Assembly (NCBI GenBank): GCA_903840825.1
Contig: CAIMHL010000429.1
Span: 1 to 21,887, forward strand
Source: an uncultured beta proteobacterium
GTDB taxonomy: Bacteria > Pseudomonadota > Gammaproteobacteria > Burkholderiales > Burkholderiaceae_C
Reading direction: 5' to 3'
DNA: 21,887 nt
Shown here one piece after another: positions 6,737 through 16,388 of the stretch. Each line of letters opens with the position of its first letter. Positions within the stretch are counted from its first letter, which is position 1. The notes below the pieces were generated by a model. The model was not told the DNA's origin. It made no database searches and saw only the letters and a program-made list of their open reading frames with translations. The position numbers were made by a program, and so were the translations under genes.

Positions 6737-8088
6737 TGACAGCTGAAAAAGTTCTAGCCCAATTCCAGGCTACAGGTGCAGAAACATCTTTCCATAATCG
6801 CCATCTGAATCCCCAGATTCTGGCGGACTTGAATGGTTCCAACTGGCGCCTCAAGGATTACGAATCGCGCGGTGGGTACCAAGCTCTGAAGAAAATTCTG
6901 GGCAAGGATGGTGGCGAAGGTTTGACGCAAGACCAGGTTATCGCGACCGTCAAAGAATCCTCTCTGCGGGGTCGAGGTGGCGCTGGATTTCCTACCGGCC
7001 TGAAGTGGAGCTTCATGCCGCGTCAGTTTCCTGGTCAAAAATACCTGGTTTGTAATTCCGATGAAGGCGAGCCAGGTACTTGCAAGGACCGAGACATCCT
7101 GCAATTCAATCCACATATTGTGATTGAGGGCATGATCATTGCAGCCTATGCGATGGGCATCTCTGTTGGCTACAACTACATTCACGGTGAGATTTTTTGC
7201 ACCTACGACCGATTTGAAGAGGCGCTGGAAGAAGCGCGTGCGGCGGGATTCCTGGGTGACCATATCCTCGGTAGTAGTTATTCTTTTCAGTTGCATGCTG
7301 CGCACGGATTCGGTGCCTATATTTGCGGTGAAGAAACAGCACTCCTAGAGTCGCTTGAAGGTAAAAAAGGCCAGCCCAGGTTCAAGCCGCCTTTTCCTGC
7401 GAGTTTTGGTCTCTATGGCAAGCCTACAACCATCAACAATACCGAGACATTCGCGGCTGTGCCGTGGATCATCCGCAATGGCGGTGCTGCCTATCTCGCC
7501 TGTGGAAAACCCAATAACGGGGGAACAAAAATTTACTCAGTCAGTGGCGATGTCCAACTGCCCGGTAACTACGAAGTTCCCATGGGAACGCCATTCTCTA
7601 CCTTGCTTGAGATGGCTGGCGGTGTACGCGAAGGTCGTAAGCTCAAAGCGGTTATTCCAGGCGGTTCGTCCTCGCCGATTTTGCCTGCGGCCATCATGAT
7701 GGCGTGCACGATGGACTACGACTCCATCGCCAAAGCCGGATCCATGCTGGGTTCAGGCGCGGTGATCGTCTTGGATGACAGTCGTTGCATGGTCAAGAGC
7801 TTGCAACGGTTGAGTTACTTTTATATGCACGAGTCCTGCGGGCAGTGCACACCTTGCCGCGAAGGTACCGGATGGTTGTCGCGCATGGTGGATCGCATTG
7901 AGATGGGCCATGGCCGTCCCAGTGATATGGATATGCTAGATAACGTGGCGGAAAACATTCAAGGCAGAACCATCTGCGCCTTGGGTGATGCTGCAGCGAT
8001 GCCCGTGCGAGCCATGATCAAGCATTTCCGCCATGAATTTGAACACCACATTGAGCACAAGACCTGTATGGTCCCCGCTTACGTTTGA
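6736..8088 (+). CDS. nuoF: NADH-quinone oxidoreductase subunit F (51-kDa, NADH/FMN)
   Basis: This 450-residue subunit binds NADH and FMN and accepts the hydride. The glycine-rich GRGGAGFPTG motif for nucleotide binding is at residues 79-88, with NSDEGEPGTCKDR following at 107-119. The 4Fe-4S cluster N3 ligands are C368, C371 and C374 (ESCGQCTPCREG) and C414 (TICALGDAA). The length is typical of proteobacteria. nuoG begins 12 nt after the stop. Confidence 0.98.
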   Translation: MTAEKVLAQFQATGAETSFHNRHLNPQILADLNGSNWRLKDYESRGGYQALKKILGKDGGEGLTQDQVIATVKESSLRGRGGAGFPTGLKWSFMPRQFPGQKYLVCNSDEGEPGTCKDRDILQFNPHIVIEGMIIAAYAMGISVGYNYIHGEIFCTYDRFEEALEEARAAGFLGDHILGSSYSFQLHAAHGFGAYICGEETALLESLEGKKGQPRFKPPFPASFGLYGKPTTINNTETFAAVPWIIRNGGAAYLACGKPNNGGTKIYSVSGDVQLPGNYEVPMGTPFSTLLEMAGGVREGRKLKAVIPGGSSSPILPAAIMMACTMDYDSIAKAGSMLGSGAVIVLDDSRCMVKSLQRLSYFYMHESCGQCTPCREGTGWLSRMVDRIEMGHGRPSDMDMLDNVAENIQGRTICALGDAAAMPVRAMIKHFRHEFEHHIEHKTCMVPAYV

Positions 8089-8100
8089 CCGAGTCCCAAG

Positions 8101-10236
8101 ATGATTGAAATTGAACTCGACGGCAAAAAGGTAGACATTGTCGAAGGCAGCATGATCATGCATGCCGCAGACAAAGCCGGTACCTATATCCCTCATTTTT
8201 GCTACCACAAGAAACTCAGCATTGCAGCCAACTGCCGGATGTGTCTAGTTGACGTGGAGAAGATGCCCAAACCGATGCCGGCCTGCGCCACACCGGTGAC
8301 CCAGGGCATGATCGTTCGCACCAAGAGTGCAAAAGCCATCACAGCCCAAAAATCGGTGATGGAGTTCTTGCTGATAAACCATCCGCTGGACTGCCCTATT
8401 TGTGACCAAGGCGGTGAATGCCAGTTGCAGGATCTCGCAGTTGGCTATGGCGGCTCATCGTCGCGCTACCAAGAAGAGAAACGGGTTGTTGCGGTCAAAG
8501 ACGTTGGTCCACTGGTTTCGATGCAAGAAATGAGTCGTTGCATTCATTGCACTCGCTGCATTCGCTTTGGGCAAGAAATTGCTGGCGTGATGGAGTTGGG
8601 TATGTCGCACCGTGGCGAGCATGCTGAGATTGAAACCTTCTTGGGTCAGTCTATCGACTCCGAGTTGTCGGGCAATATGATTGATATCTGCCCCGTGGGT
8701 GCCTTGACCAGCAAGCCCTTCCGCTACAGCGCCCGAACTTGGGAGTTGTCTCGTCGTAAATCAGTCAGCCCTCATGACTCGACGGGTAGCAACCTCATCG
8801 TGCAGGTTAAGAACAACAAGGTAATGCGTGTTGTTCCCCTTGAAAACGAGTCCATCAACGAATGTTGGATTGCCGACCGTGATCGTTTCTCCTACGAAGC
8901 CCTCAACAGTGAGGAGCGCCTGACCAGTCCCATGATCAAGCAGGGCGGAGAATGGCGTTCCGTAGATTGGCAGACTGCCCTCGAATATGTTGCCAACGGC
9001 TTGAAGCAAATCAAGGCGGATCATGGTGCTGCGAGTATTGGCACCTTGGCGAGCGCGCACAGCACGCTAGAAGAGTTGTTCCTTGCAGCTAGTCTCATGC
9101 GTGGTATCGGCAGCGAGAATATTGACTACCGTCTGCGCAATGCCGAGTTTCCGGTTTATGAGGGTGCACGTTTCTTGGGAACGACCATTGCTTCTTTGAG
9201 CGATTTGCAGCGTGTTTTGATTGTGGGTTCAAACCTGCGTAAAGAGCATCCCCTTTTTGCACAGAGAATACGTCAGGCTACCCGAAAGGGTGCTGCTGTC
9301 AGTGTGATCAGTGCTGATTCCAATGATTGGGCGATGCCTATTGCCCACCAAGTGACTGTGGAGGCTGGCCAATGGGTGGAGGTACTGGCTGCAGTTGCTG
9401 CATCGATTGCAAGTGCCAAAGGTGTGGATCGTTTTGTTGCGGCAGAACCCAGCTCGGCCTCTGACGCTATCGCCCGCTCTTTAATGAGTGGCGAGAGAAA
9501 AGCCCTATTGCTGGGTAACTCAGCAGCGCATCATGACAAGGCATCCAGTTTGTTGGCCATTGCCAATTGGATTGGCCAGCAAACGGGGGCCACAGTCGGC
9601 TACCTCACTGAAGCTGCCAATACGGTTGGTGCTCAAATCGTTGGTGCCCTGCCTGGTAAAGGTGGCTTGAATGCCGGTCAGATGTTGGGTGGTGCACTCA
9701 AAGCAGTAATTTTGCTTAACAACGAGCCAGAGTTTGATTCTGTAGCGGGCGCAAAATCCAAAGCAAATTTGATGAATGCGCAGATGGTTGTGTCCTTGAG
9801 TCCCTTCAAGGCCAATATGGCCTTTAGTGATGTGATGTTGCCAATTGCTCCATTTACTGAAACTTCAGGAACGTTTGTTAACGCGCAAGGACTGGCCCAA
9901 AGCTTCCATGCTGTCGTTAAGCCCTTGTGTGAAACCCGTCCTGCCTGGAAAGTATTACGAGTACTTGCCAATGTATTGGGATTGCCTGGGTTTGACTATG
10001 AATCAAGTGCAGATGTTTTAAAGCAACTATCTGGTGATGATTCCAGTAATCCCTACAGCGTCAATCCAGCACTTTTGAGTAATCAAACAACTGCTTCTGT
10101 AGACAGGTCGCCTTCAATGGTGTCTCCTGTGGTGGCGCGTATTTATTCTCTTGATGGCACCGTCCGCCGTGCAAGTTCACTGCAACTCACTGCTGATGCC
10201 AAATCTGCTGGGCATGTCTTGGAAACTGCAGCATGA
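8101..10236 (+). CDS. nuoG: NADH-quinone oxidoreductase subunit G (75-kDa, Fe-S)
   Basis: A 711-residue subunit that passes electrons from NuoF to the connecting module. 2Fe-2S N1b ligands are C34, C45, C48 and C62. N5 is held by H94, C98, C101 and C107, and N4 by C147, C150, C153 and C197. A molybdopterin-oxidoreductase-like domain without apparent catalytic function follows from about residue 220. At the site of the optional cluster N7 the first three cysteines are replaced (S223, D226 and S230 by alignment from memory) and only C255 remains, so N7 is predicted absent. The start has only a weak ribosome site. The stop overlaps nuoH as ATGA. Confidence 0.97.
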   Translation: MIEIELDGKKVDIVEGSMIMHAADKAGTYIPHFCYHKKLSIAANCRMCLVDVEKMPKPMPACATPVTQGMIVRTKSAKAITAQKSVMEFLLINHPLDCPICDQGGECQLQDLAVGYGGSSSRYQEEKRVVAVKDVGPLVSMQEMSRCIHCTRCIRFGQEIAGVMELGMSHRGEHAEIETFLGQSIDSELSGNMIDICPVGALTSKPFRYSARTWELSRRKSVSPHDSTGSNLIVQVKNNKVMRVVPLENESINECWIADRDRFSYEALNSEERLTSPMIKQGGEWRSVDWQTALEYVANGLKQIKADHGAASIGTLASAHSTLEELFLAASLMRGIGSENIDYRLRNAEFPVYEGARFLGTTIASLSDLQRVLIVGSNLRKEHPLFAQRIRQATRKGAAVSVISADSNDWAMPIAHQVTVEAGQWVEVLAAVAASIASAKGVDRFVAAEPSSASDAIARSLMSGERKALLLGNSAAHHDKASSLLAIANWIGQQTGATVGYLTEAANTVGAQIVGALPGKGGLNAGQMLGGALKAVILLNNEPEFDSVAGAKSKANLMNAQMVVSLSPFKANMAFSDVMLPIAPFTETSGTFVNAQGLAQSFHAVVKPLCETRPAWKVLRVLANVLGLPGFDYESSADVLKQLSGDDSSNPYSVNPALLSNQTTASVDRSPSMVSPVVARIYSLDGTVRRASSLQLTADAKSAGHVLETAA

Positions 10237-11318
10237 TTGATCAAATATTCCTTTTTGGCCAGGGGCTGATCTCTGCCTCTTGGTGGCCGACAGTGGCTTG
10301 GCCTATTGTCTGGACATTGCTCAAGATTGTCATCGTCGTGCTACCCCTAATGGGTGCGGTTGCTTATCTGACCTTATGGGAGCGAAAATTCCTCGGTTGG
10401 ATGCAGGTGCGCTTGGGGCCAAACCGGGTCGGACCTTGGGGCTTGCTGCAACCTATTGCAGATGCCTTAAAGCTCCTGACCAAAGAAATACTTGTGCCGA
10501 CGGCAGCCAGTAAAGGCTTGTTTTTTATTGGCCCTATTTTGACCATCATGCCCGCAATGGCTGCATGGGCGGTCATTCCATTCGGTCCCGAAGTCGCGTT
10601 GGCCAACATCAATGCGGGTCTGCTGTTTGTCATGGCGATCACATCCATGGAAGTTTATGGCGTGGTGATTTCTGGTTGGGCTTCAAACTCCAAATATTCC
10701 TTTCTCGGCGCTTTGCGTGCTTCGGCACAGATGGTAAGTTACGAAATTTCAATGGGTTTTTGCCTAGTGATCGTGCTGATGGTTTCTGGCAGTATGAACC
10801 TTACTGAGATTGTGATGGGGCAGTCCAAGGGATATTTTGCAAGCACGGGTCTTGGATTTTTGTCCTGGAACTGGTTGCCCCTGTTGCCTGTGTTTGTGGT
10901 CTACATCATTTCTGGCCTCGCTGAAACCAATCGTCATCCCTTTGACGTGGTTGAGGGCGAAGCTGAAATTGTCGCTGGGCACATGGTTGAGTACTCTGGT
11001 ATGTCCTACGCCATGTTTTACTTGGCCGAATACGCCAACATGTGGTTAATTTCAATCTTGGCTGCTTTGATGTTCATGGGCGGATGGCTCTCTCCTATCG
11101 ATAGCGCTGTCTTCAATTGGATACCTGGCTGGATTTGGTTGGGACTCAAGACCTTTATGGTGGTTAGTTTGTTCATCTGGGTACGGGCTACTTTCCCTCG
11201 ATTTAGATATGACCAGATCATGCGTTTAGGTTGGAAAGTATTTATACCTGTGACCTTGATTTGTCTGGTGGTAGTGGCTGCTTGGATGCAGACCTCATTC
11301 AATATCTGGCACTACTAG
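10233..11318 (+). CDS. nuoH: NADH-quinone oxidoreductase subunit H
   Basis: A 361-residue membrane subunit with about eight hydrophobic helices that links the quinone cavity to the proton-pumping arm. Family motifs are WERKFLGWMQVRLGPNRVGP (49-68) and the charged cytoplasmic loop GLAETNRHPFDVVEGEAEIV (228-247), whose acidic residues are thought to couple quinone chemistry to proton transfer. It overlaps nuoG by 4 nt. nuoI follows after 8 nt. Confidence 0.98.
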   Translation: MIDQIFLFGQGLISASWWPTVAWPIVWTLLKIVIVVLPLMGAVAYLTLWERKFLGWMQVRLGPNRVGPWGLLQPIADALKLLTKEILVPTAASKGLFFIGPILTIMPAMAAWAVIPFGPEVALANINAGLLFVMAITSMEVYGVVISGWASNSKYSFLGALRASAQMVSYEISMGFCLVIVLMVSGSMNLTEIVMGQSKGYFASTGLGFLSWNWLPLLPVFVVYIISGLAETNRHPFDVVEGEAEIVAGHMVEYSGMSYAMFYLAEYANMWLISILAALMFMGGWLSPIDSAVFNWIPGWIWLGLKTFMVVSLFIWVRATFPRFRYDQIMRLGWKVFIPVTLICLVVVAAWMQTSFNIWHY

Positions 11319-11326
11319 GCTTAACT

Positions 11327-11854
11327 ATGAACACACTTAAACCCGCAACAGTGCCGTTGGCACCCGCGTTTTCGCTCAAAGACTTCCTCGCCAGCTTTTT
11401 ATTGCTTGAGTTATTCAAGGGCATGGCGCTGACCGGCCGTTATCTTTTTCGCAGAAAAGTAACGATTCAGTTTCCCGAAGAGAAAACACCACTTTCGCCA
11501 CGCTTTCGCGGTTTGCATGCGCTTCGTCGTTATGAAAATGGCGAAGAACGATGCATTGCATGCAAGTTATGCGAGGCGGTATGCCCCGCGATGGCTATCA
11601 CGATTGAATCGGAAGTGCGGGATGACGGTTCTCGTCGTACGAGCCGCTATGACATTGATCTGACCAAATGCATTTTTTGTGGCTTTTGTGAAGAAAGCTG
11701 CCCTGTTGATTCAATTGTTGAAACTCATATCTTGGAGTACCACGGTGAAAAGCGCGGTGACCTTTATTTCACAAAAGAAATGTTGCTCGCCGTAGGTGAT
11801 CGCTTTGAGAGCGACATCGCAGCCAGCAAGGCGGCTGACGCCAAATACCGCTGA
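11327..11854 (+). CDS. nuoI: NADH-quinone oxidoreductase subunit I (two 4Fe-4S clusters)
   Basis: A 175-residue ferredoxin-like subunit carrying clusters N6a and N6b. The ligand sets are CIACKLCEAVCP (C76, C79, C82, C86) and CIFCGFCEESCP (C115, C118, C121, C125). An amphipathic N-terminal stretch probably rests on the membrane. ATG at 11327 (MNTLKP) is the first suitable start after nuoH; the first 15 or so residues are poorly conserved in the family, and the ribosome site is weak, so the start is less certain than the gene. nuoJ follows after 25 nt. Confidence 0.96.
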   Translation: MNTLKPATVPLAPAFSLKDFLASFLLLELFKGMALTGRYLFRRKVTIQFPEEKTPLSPRFRGLHALRRYENGEERCIACKLCEAVCPAMAITIESEVRDDGSRRTSRYDIDLTKCIFCGFCEESCPVDSIVETHILEYHGEKRGDLYFTKEMLLAVGDRFESDIAASKAADAKYR

Positions 11855-11879
11855 TCCATCGCAAGAAAGAATTACACCA

Positions 11880-12527
11880 ATGGATGTCACGACTGGTTTG
11901 TTTTATGTTTTCTCAGCGGTTTTGCTATTTGCCGCGTTTCGGGTGATTACGGCCCGAAATCCTGTGCACGCTGTTTTGTTCCTTGTACTTACATTTTTTC
12001 AGGCAGCCATGATCTGGATGCTGCTCAAAGCTGAGTTTCTTTCAATTACCTTGGTGCTCGTTTATGTGGGCGCAGTCATGGTTTTGTTTCTCTTCGTTGT
12101 CATGATGCTAGACATCAATGTGGACAGCGCGCGTGAGGGTTTTTGGAAGCATTTCCCATTAGCTGCCGTTGTGGCTGTGCTCATTGCGCTGGAGATGGCA
12201 GCCGTTTTAATGGGCGGTTTTCGTGTCTCGGAAGTGTCGGTAAGCACGGCCCAGGTTGTGGGCCCCGTGTCCAACAGCCGAGAGCTTGGCAAATTGCTCT
12301 TCACCCAGTATTTGTACCCTGTCGAGATTGCTGCAGCTATTCTTATGGTAGCCATCATTGCCGCTATTGCCCTGACCCTGCGTGAGCGTAAAGACAGCAA
12401 ATACGTCAGCCCTGGAGATCAGGTACGTGTGAAATCCAAAGACCGGATGATTGTTCTCAAGATGGCGCCGACCCAGGCTGCCTTGACGCCCGAAACACCC
12501 GATTCGACATTGGACACAAAATCATGA
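11880..12527 (+). CDS. nuoJ: NADH-quinone oxidoreductase subunit J
   Basis: A 215-residue membrane subunit with five hydrophobic helices. The third contains LVYVGAVMVLFLFVVMML, with Y62 at the pi-bulge that moves during the catalytic cycle in other complex I structures. A hydrophilic tail of about 45 residues, longer than in E. coli, follows the last helix. ATG at 11880 (MDVTTG) has AGAAAGA about 9 nt upstream; earlier in-frame codons overlap nuoI and do not match the family. The stop overlaps nuoK as ATGA. Confidence 0.96.
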   Translation: MDVTTGLFYVFSAVLLFAAFRVITARNPVHAVLFLVLTFFQAAMIWMLLKAEFLSITLVLVYVGAVMVLFLFVVMMLDINVDSAREGFWKHFPLAAVVAVLIALEMAAVLMGGFRVSEVSVSTAQVVGPVSNSRELGKLLFTQYLYPVEIAAAILMVAIIAAIALTLRERKDSKYVSPGDQVRVKSKDRMIVLKMAPTQAALTPETPDSTLDTKS

Positions 12528-12832
12528 ACGTAACCCTGGGGCATTTTCTATCACTGGGCGCTATGCTATTTGCGCTCTCGGTGATTGGTATTTTTCTTAA
12601 TCGAAAAAATCTGATTGTTCTGTTGATGGCCATTGAGCTGATGCTCCTGGCGGTCAATACAAACTTTGTCGCGTTTTCTCATTATTTGGGTGACTTGCAC
12701 GGTCAAATTTTCGTGTTTTTTATTCTGACCGTTGCTGCTGCTGAGTCAGCCATTGGTTTGGCTATTTTGGTGCTCTTGTTCCGTAACAAGTCCAGCATCA
12801 ACGTAGATGAACTAAATTCTCTCAAGGGTTAA
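12524..12832 (+). CDS. nuoK: NADH-quinone oxidoreductase subunit K
   Basis: A 102-residue membrane subunit, related to MrpC, with three helices. The two buried glutamates of the proton path are present: E38 (LLMAIELMLLAVN) and E74 (TVAAAESAIGLA), matching E36 and E72 of E. coli. It overlaps nuoJ by 4 nt and ends 4 nt before nuoL, so translation is probably coupled across J-K-L. Confidence 0.98.
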   Translation: MNVTLGHFLSLGAMLFALSVIGIFLNRKNLIVLLMAIELMLLAVNTNFVAFSHYLGDLHGQIFVFFILTVAAAESAIGLAILVLLFRNKSSINVDELNSLKG

Positions 12833-12836
12833 TAAG

Positions 12837-14861
12837 ATGAGTCAAACCCTTTCTGCTTCTACGCTCTTGATGGTGCCCATGGCCCCGTTGGTTGGCGCTG
12901 TTTTGGCTGGTATTCTCGGAACCAAATTTGGCGGCAACTTGATGGGCCGTCGGATGTCACATTCACTGACCATTCTGGGCGTATTGGTCGCTTTTGTGAT
13001 CTCGGCCATGACCCTGAAAAGTGTCGCACTGGATGGTGCTCGTTTCAATGAAACGCTCTACACCTGGATGGTGGTGGGCGGGCTCAAGATGGAAATAGGT
13101 TTCCTTGTCGACGGCTTGACGGCGATGATGATGTGCGTGGTGACCTTTGTGTCTCTGATGGTTCACATCTACACCATCGGCTATATGAATGAAGACGAAG
13201 GTTACAACCGTTTCTTTGCCTACATTTCCTTGTTTACTTTCTCCATGTTGATGCTGGTCATGAGCAACAACATGCTCCAGCTCTTCTTTGGTTGGGAAGC
13301 GGTGGGGTTGGTGTCTTACTTGTTGATCGGTTTTTGGTTCAACAAGCCCACGGCTATATTTGCCAACATGAAGGCCTTTTTGGTGAACCGCGTAGGTGAC
13401 TTCGGATTTATTCTGGGCATTGGTTTGATTGTTGCTTTTGCGGGTACCCTCAACTACACCGAGGCATTTGCCAAAGGTGGTGAACTTGCCAAGTTAAGCT
13501 TCCCTGGCACTGACTGGATGCTGGTCACTGTGATCTGTATCTGCCTGTTTATCGGCGCCATGGGCAAGTCAGCCCAGTTTCCTCTGCACGTCTGGTTGCC
13601 TGATTCGATGGAAGGCCCAACGCCTATCTCCGCCTTGATCCACGCTGCAACGATGGTGACAGCCGGTATTTTCATGGTGGCGCGTATGTCTCCGCTCTTT
13701 GAGTTGAGTGATACGGCTTTGAACTTTATTCTCGTGATCGGTGCCATCACGGCATTGTTCATGGGTTTTATGGGCATTATCCAAAACGATATCAAGCGTA
13801 TTGTTGCTTATTCCACGCTCTCTCAGCTTGGCTATATGACGGTCGCGCTAGGTGCTTCAGCCTACTCCGTGGCGGTCTTTCACTTGATGACCCATGCCTT
13901 CTTCAAGGCGCTGCTGTTCCTTGCTGCCGGTTCGGTCATCATGGGTGTTCACCATAACCAGGATATTCGCTGGATGGGAGGACTTCGCAAATACATGCCC
14001 ATCACCTGGATCACCTCCTTGCTTGGATCTTTGGCTTTGATTGGCACTCCTTTGTTTGCCGGCTTCTACTCTAAAGACAGCATTATTGAAGCCGTGCATG
14101 GAAGTCATTTGCCTGGCGCTGGCTTTGCTTCGTTTGCTGTTTTGGCGGGTGTTTTTATCACTGCTTTTTATTCATTCCGTCTCTACTTTCTGGTCTTCCA
14201 CGGCAAAGAGCGTTTTGATCAAAACCCGGATGCTCACCACGAGGAGCACCATGACGATCACGGCCACCATGACACGCACCACAAGCCGCATGAGTCTCCA
14301 TGGGTTGTGACTGTCCCCTTGATTTTGTTGGCCATTCCTTCGGTCGTCATTGGTTTTATGACCATCGAGCCGATGTTGTTTGGTGAGTTTTTCAAGGGTG
14401 CGATCTTCATTAACGCAGAGAAGCACCCTGGAATGGCTGAATTTGCCAAGACATTCCACGGTCCTGCCCAAATGGCTTTGCATGCGTTGACGACTTTGCC
14501 CTTTTTGCTGGCATTGGCAGGCGTTCTTACCTCCTACTACATGTACATGGTGAATCCAGCACTGCCCACGGCCATCAAAGCCCGCGTGATGCCGATCTAC
14601 ACCTTGCTTGAAAACAAGTACTACCTGGATTGGTTCAATGAAAACGTTTTGGCCCGAGGCGCGCGTGCCTTGGGTACGGGTCTTTGGAAAGCTGGCGATC
14701 AATACTTGATTGATGGCGTGGTGGTCAATGGCTCCTGGAAAGTGGTGGCCTGGATCTCAGGTCTGGCTCGTCGCGTTCAGTCAGGTTACCTTTATCACTA
14801 TGCGCTGGCCATGATTTTGGGTGTTTTTGTGCTGATGACGTATTTCGTCTGGCTCAAGTAG
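12837..14861 (+). CDS. nuoL: NADH-quinone oxidoreductase subunit L (antiporter-like)
   Basis: A 674-residue distal proton-pumping subunit, homologous to MrpA. The key residues are E154 (FFGWEAVGLVSYLLIGFW) and K244 (GAMGKSAQFPLHVWLPD). The C-terminal region, ending in a final hydrophobic segment, provides the long lateral helix and its anchor. A loop at residues 467-485 has ten histidines among 19 residues mixed with Asp and Glu; I recall similar loops in related proteins. AAGGG lies about 10 nt before the start. The stop overlaps the nuoM ribosome site. Confidence 0.97.
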   Translation: MSQTLSASTLLMVPMAPLVGAVLAGILGTKFGGNLMGRRMSHSLTILGVLVAFVISAMTLKSVALDGARFNETLYTWMVVGGLKMEIGFLVDGLTAMMMCVVTFVSLMVHIYTIGYMNEDEGYNRFFAYISLFTFSMLMLVMSNNMLQLFFGWEAVGLVSYLLIGFWFNKPTAIFANMKAFLVNRVGDFGFILGIGLIVAFAGTLNYTEAFAKGGELAKLSFPGTDWMLVTVICICLFIGAMGKSAQFPLHVWLPDSMEGPTPISALIHAATMVTAGIFMVARMSPLFELSDTALNFILVIGAITALFMGFMGIIQNDIKRIVAYSTLSQLGYMTVALGASAYSVAVFHLMTHAFFKALLFLAAGSVIMGVHHNQDIRWMGGLRKYMPITWITSLLGSLALIGTPLFAGFYSKDSIIEAVHGSHLPGAGFASFAVLAGVFITAFYSFRLYFLVFHGKERFDQNPDAHHEEHHDDHGHHDTHHKPHESPWVVTVPLILLAIPSVVIGFMTIEPMLFGEFFKGAIFINAEKHPGMAEFAKTFHGPAQMALHALTTLPFLLALAGVLTSYYMYMVNPALPTAIKARVMPIYTLLENKYYLDWFNENVLARGARALGTGLWKAGDQYLIDGVVVNGSWKVVAWISGLARRVQSGYLYHYALAMILGVFVLMTYFVWLK

Positions 14862-14874
14862 GAGAATAATAAAA

Positions 14875-16350
14875 ATGGGATTGTTGAGCCTGGCTATTTG
14901 GACACCGATTGTTTTCGGTGTAGTGTTGTTGGCATTGGGTCGTGATGATCAGGCCCGCTCCGTGAGATGGGTGGCGCTGATTGGTGCGCTCGTCAGCTTT
15001 CTGGTAACTTTGCCCCTCTATGATGGATTCAAGTTGGGTACGGATGCTATGCAATTCGTTGAGAAAGCGACCTGGATAGAACGCTTCAATATCAACTACC
15101 ACTTAGGTGTTGACGGCATCTCGCTTTGGCTGGTCATCCTTACCGCGTTCATCAACGTGGTGGTCGTGATTGCAGGATGGGAAGTCATTACCCGCCGAGT
15201 GAACCAGTACATGGGTGCCTTCCTCATCTTGAGCGGTTTGATGATTGGCGTATTCTGTGCGTTGGATGGCATGTTGTTTTATGTCTTCTTTGAGGCAACG
15301 CTCATTCCCATGTACCTGATTATTGGTATTTGGGGCGGCCCCAACAAGATTTATGCAGCGTTCAAATTCTTCTTGTACACCTTGCTCGGTTCACTGTTGA
15401 TGTTGATTGCCCTGGTTTTCTTGTATGTCAAGTCTGGCGGTAGTTTCGACCTGTCGACTTGGTACAAGTTGCCCCTGAGCAGCACCACACAAACCTTGCT
15501 GTTCTTCGCTTTTCTGTCGGCCTTTGCTGTCAAGGTGCCGATGTGGCCAGTTCACACCTGGCTGCCGGATGTGCACGTCGAGGCCCCCACGGGTGGCTCT
15601 GCGGTTTTGGCGGCGATCATGCTCAAGTTGGGCGCTTATGGATTTTTGCGCTTTTCATTGCCAATCGCGCCAGATGCTTCCCGTGAATGGGCGTGGTTGA
15701 TGATTACGCTCTCACTCGTTGCGGTGGTCTATGTTGGCTTGGTGGCCATGGTTCAGAAGGATATGAAAAAGCTGGTGGCGTATTCTTCAGTGGCTCACAT
15801 GGGCTTTGTGACCTTGGGTTTCTTCATCTTCAATGACTTGGGTGTTTCTGGCGGCATTGTTCAAATGATTGCCCACGGCTTTGTGTCTGCGGCCATGTTT
15901 TTGTCTATCGGCGTGCTGTATGACCGGGTTCACTCCCGTGAAATTGAAAGCTACGGTGGCGTGGTCAACACCATGCCTAAATTTACGGCCTTTGCTTTGC
16001 TCTTCGCCATGGCTAATTGCGGTTTGCCGGGTACGGCTGGTTTTGTCGGCGAGTGGATGGTGATTCTCGGTGCAGTGAAAGCCAACTTCTGGCTTGGTTT
16101 TGCGGCCGCCAGTGCCTTAATTTTTGGCGCAGCCTACACTTTGTGGATGTTCAAACGCGTGTATCTGGGCCCTGTGGCCAACAAGCACGTCAAGGAATTG
16201 GTCGACATCAATGCCCGTGAGTTCACCATGCTGGCGTTGCTGGCTGCTGCTGTGATGTTCATGGGTGTCTATCCGAAGCCTTTCACGGATGTGATGGACT
16301 CTTCGGTAGCTGGCTTGCTCAAGCATGTGGCTGTATCTAAATTGCCCTGA
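14875..16350 (+). CDS. nuoM: NADH-quinone oxidoreductase subunit M (antiporter-like)
   Basis: A 491-residue proton-pumping subunit, homologous to MrpD, with about 14 hydrophobic helices. Key residues are E140 (FYVFFEATLIPMYL) and K220 (FAVKVPMWPVHTWLPD), followed by VEAPTGGSAVLAAIMLKLGAYG. A clear AGGAG (14860-14864), overlapping the nuoL stop, sits 10 nt before the ATG. The gap of 38 nt to nuoN is among the largest in the operon and holds no obvious signal other than the nuoN ribosome site. Confidence 0.97.
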   Translation: MGLLSLAIWTPIVFGVVLLALGRDDQARSVRWVALIGALVSFLVTLPLYDGFKLGTDAMQFVEKATWIERFNINYHLGVDGISLWLVILTAFINVVVVIAGWEVITRRVNQYMGAFLILSGLMIGVFCALDGMLFYVFFEATLIPMYLIIGIWGGPNKIYAAFKFFLYTLLGSLLMLIALVFLYVKSGGSFDLSTWYKLPLSSTTQTLLFFAFLSAFAVKVPMWPVHTWLPDVHVEAPTGGSAVLAAIMLKLGAYGFLRFSLPIAPDASREWAWLMITLSLVAVVYVGLVAMVQKDMKKLVAYSSVAHMGFVTLGFFIFNDLGVSGGIVQMIAHGFVSAAMFLSIGVLYDRVHSREIESYGGVVNTMPKFTAFALLFAMANCGLPGTAGFVGEWMVILGAVKANFWLGFAAASALIFGAAYTLWMFKRVYLGPVANKHVKELVDINAREFTMLALLAAAVMFMGVYPKPFTDVMDSSVAGLLKHVAVSKLP

Positions 16351-16388
16351 GCAACAGGCATAGAAAACAACGAAATAAGAGATAGAAA

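Noticed and set aside
8530..8580. Short tandem-like pattern of TTGCATTCATTGC and CTGCATTCG in nuoG
   Set aside because: It is explained by the repeated Cys-x-x-Cys codons of the N4 cluster ligands (CIHCTRC).
14172..14702. Open frame of 176 codons on the minus strand
   Set aside because: It is antisense to nuoL and looks like a codon-bias shadow; the residues are low in recognisable structure.
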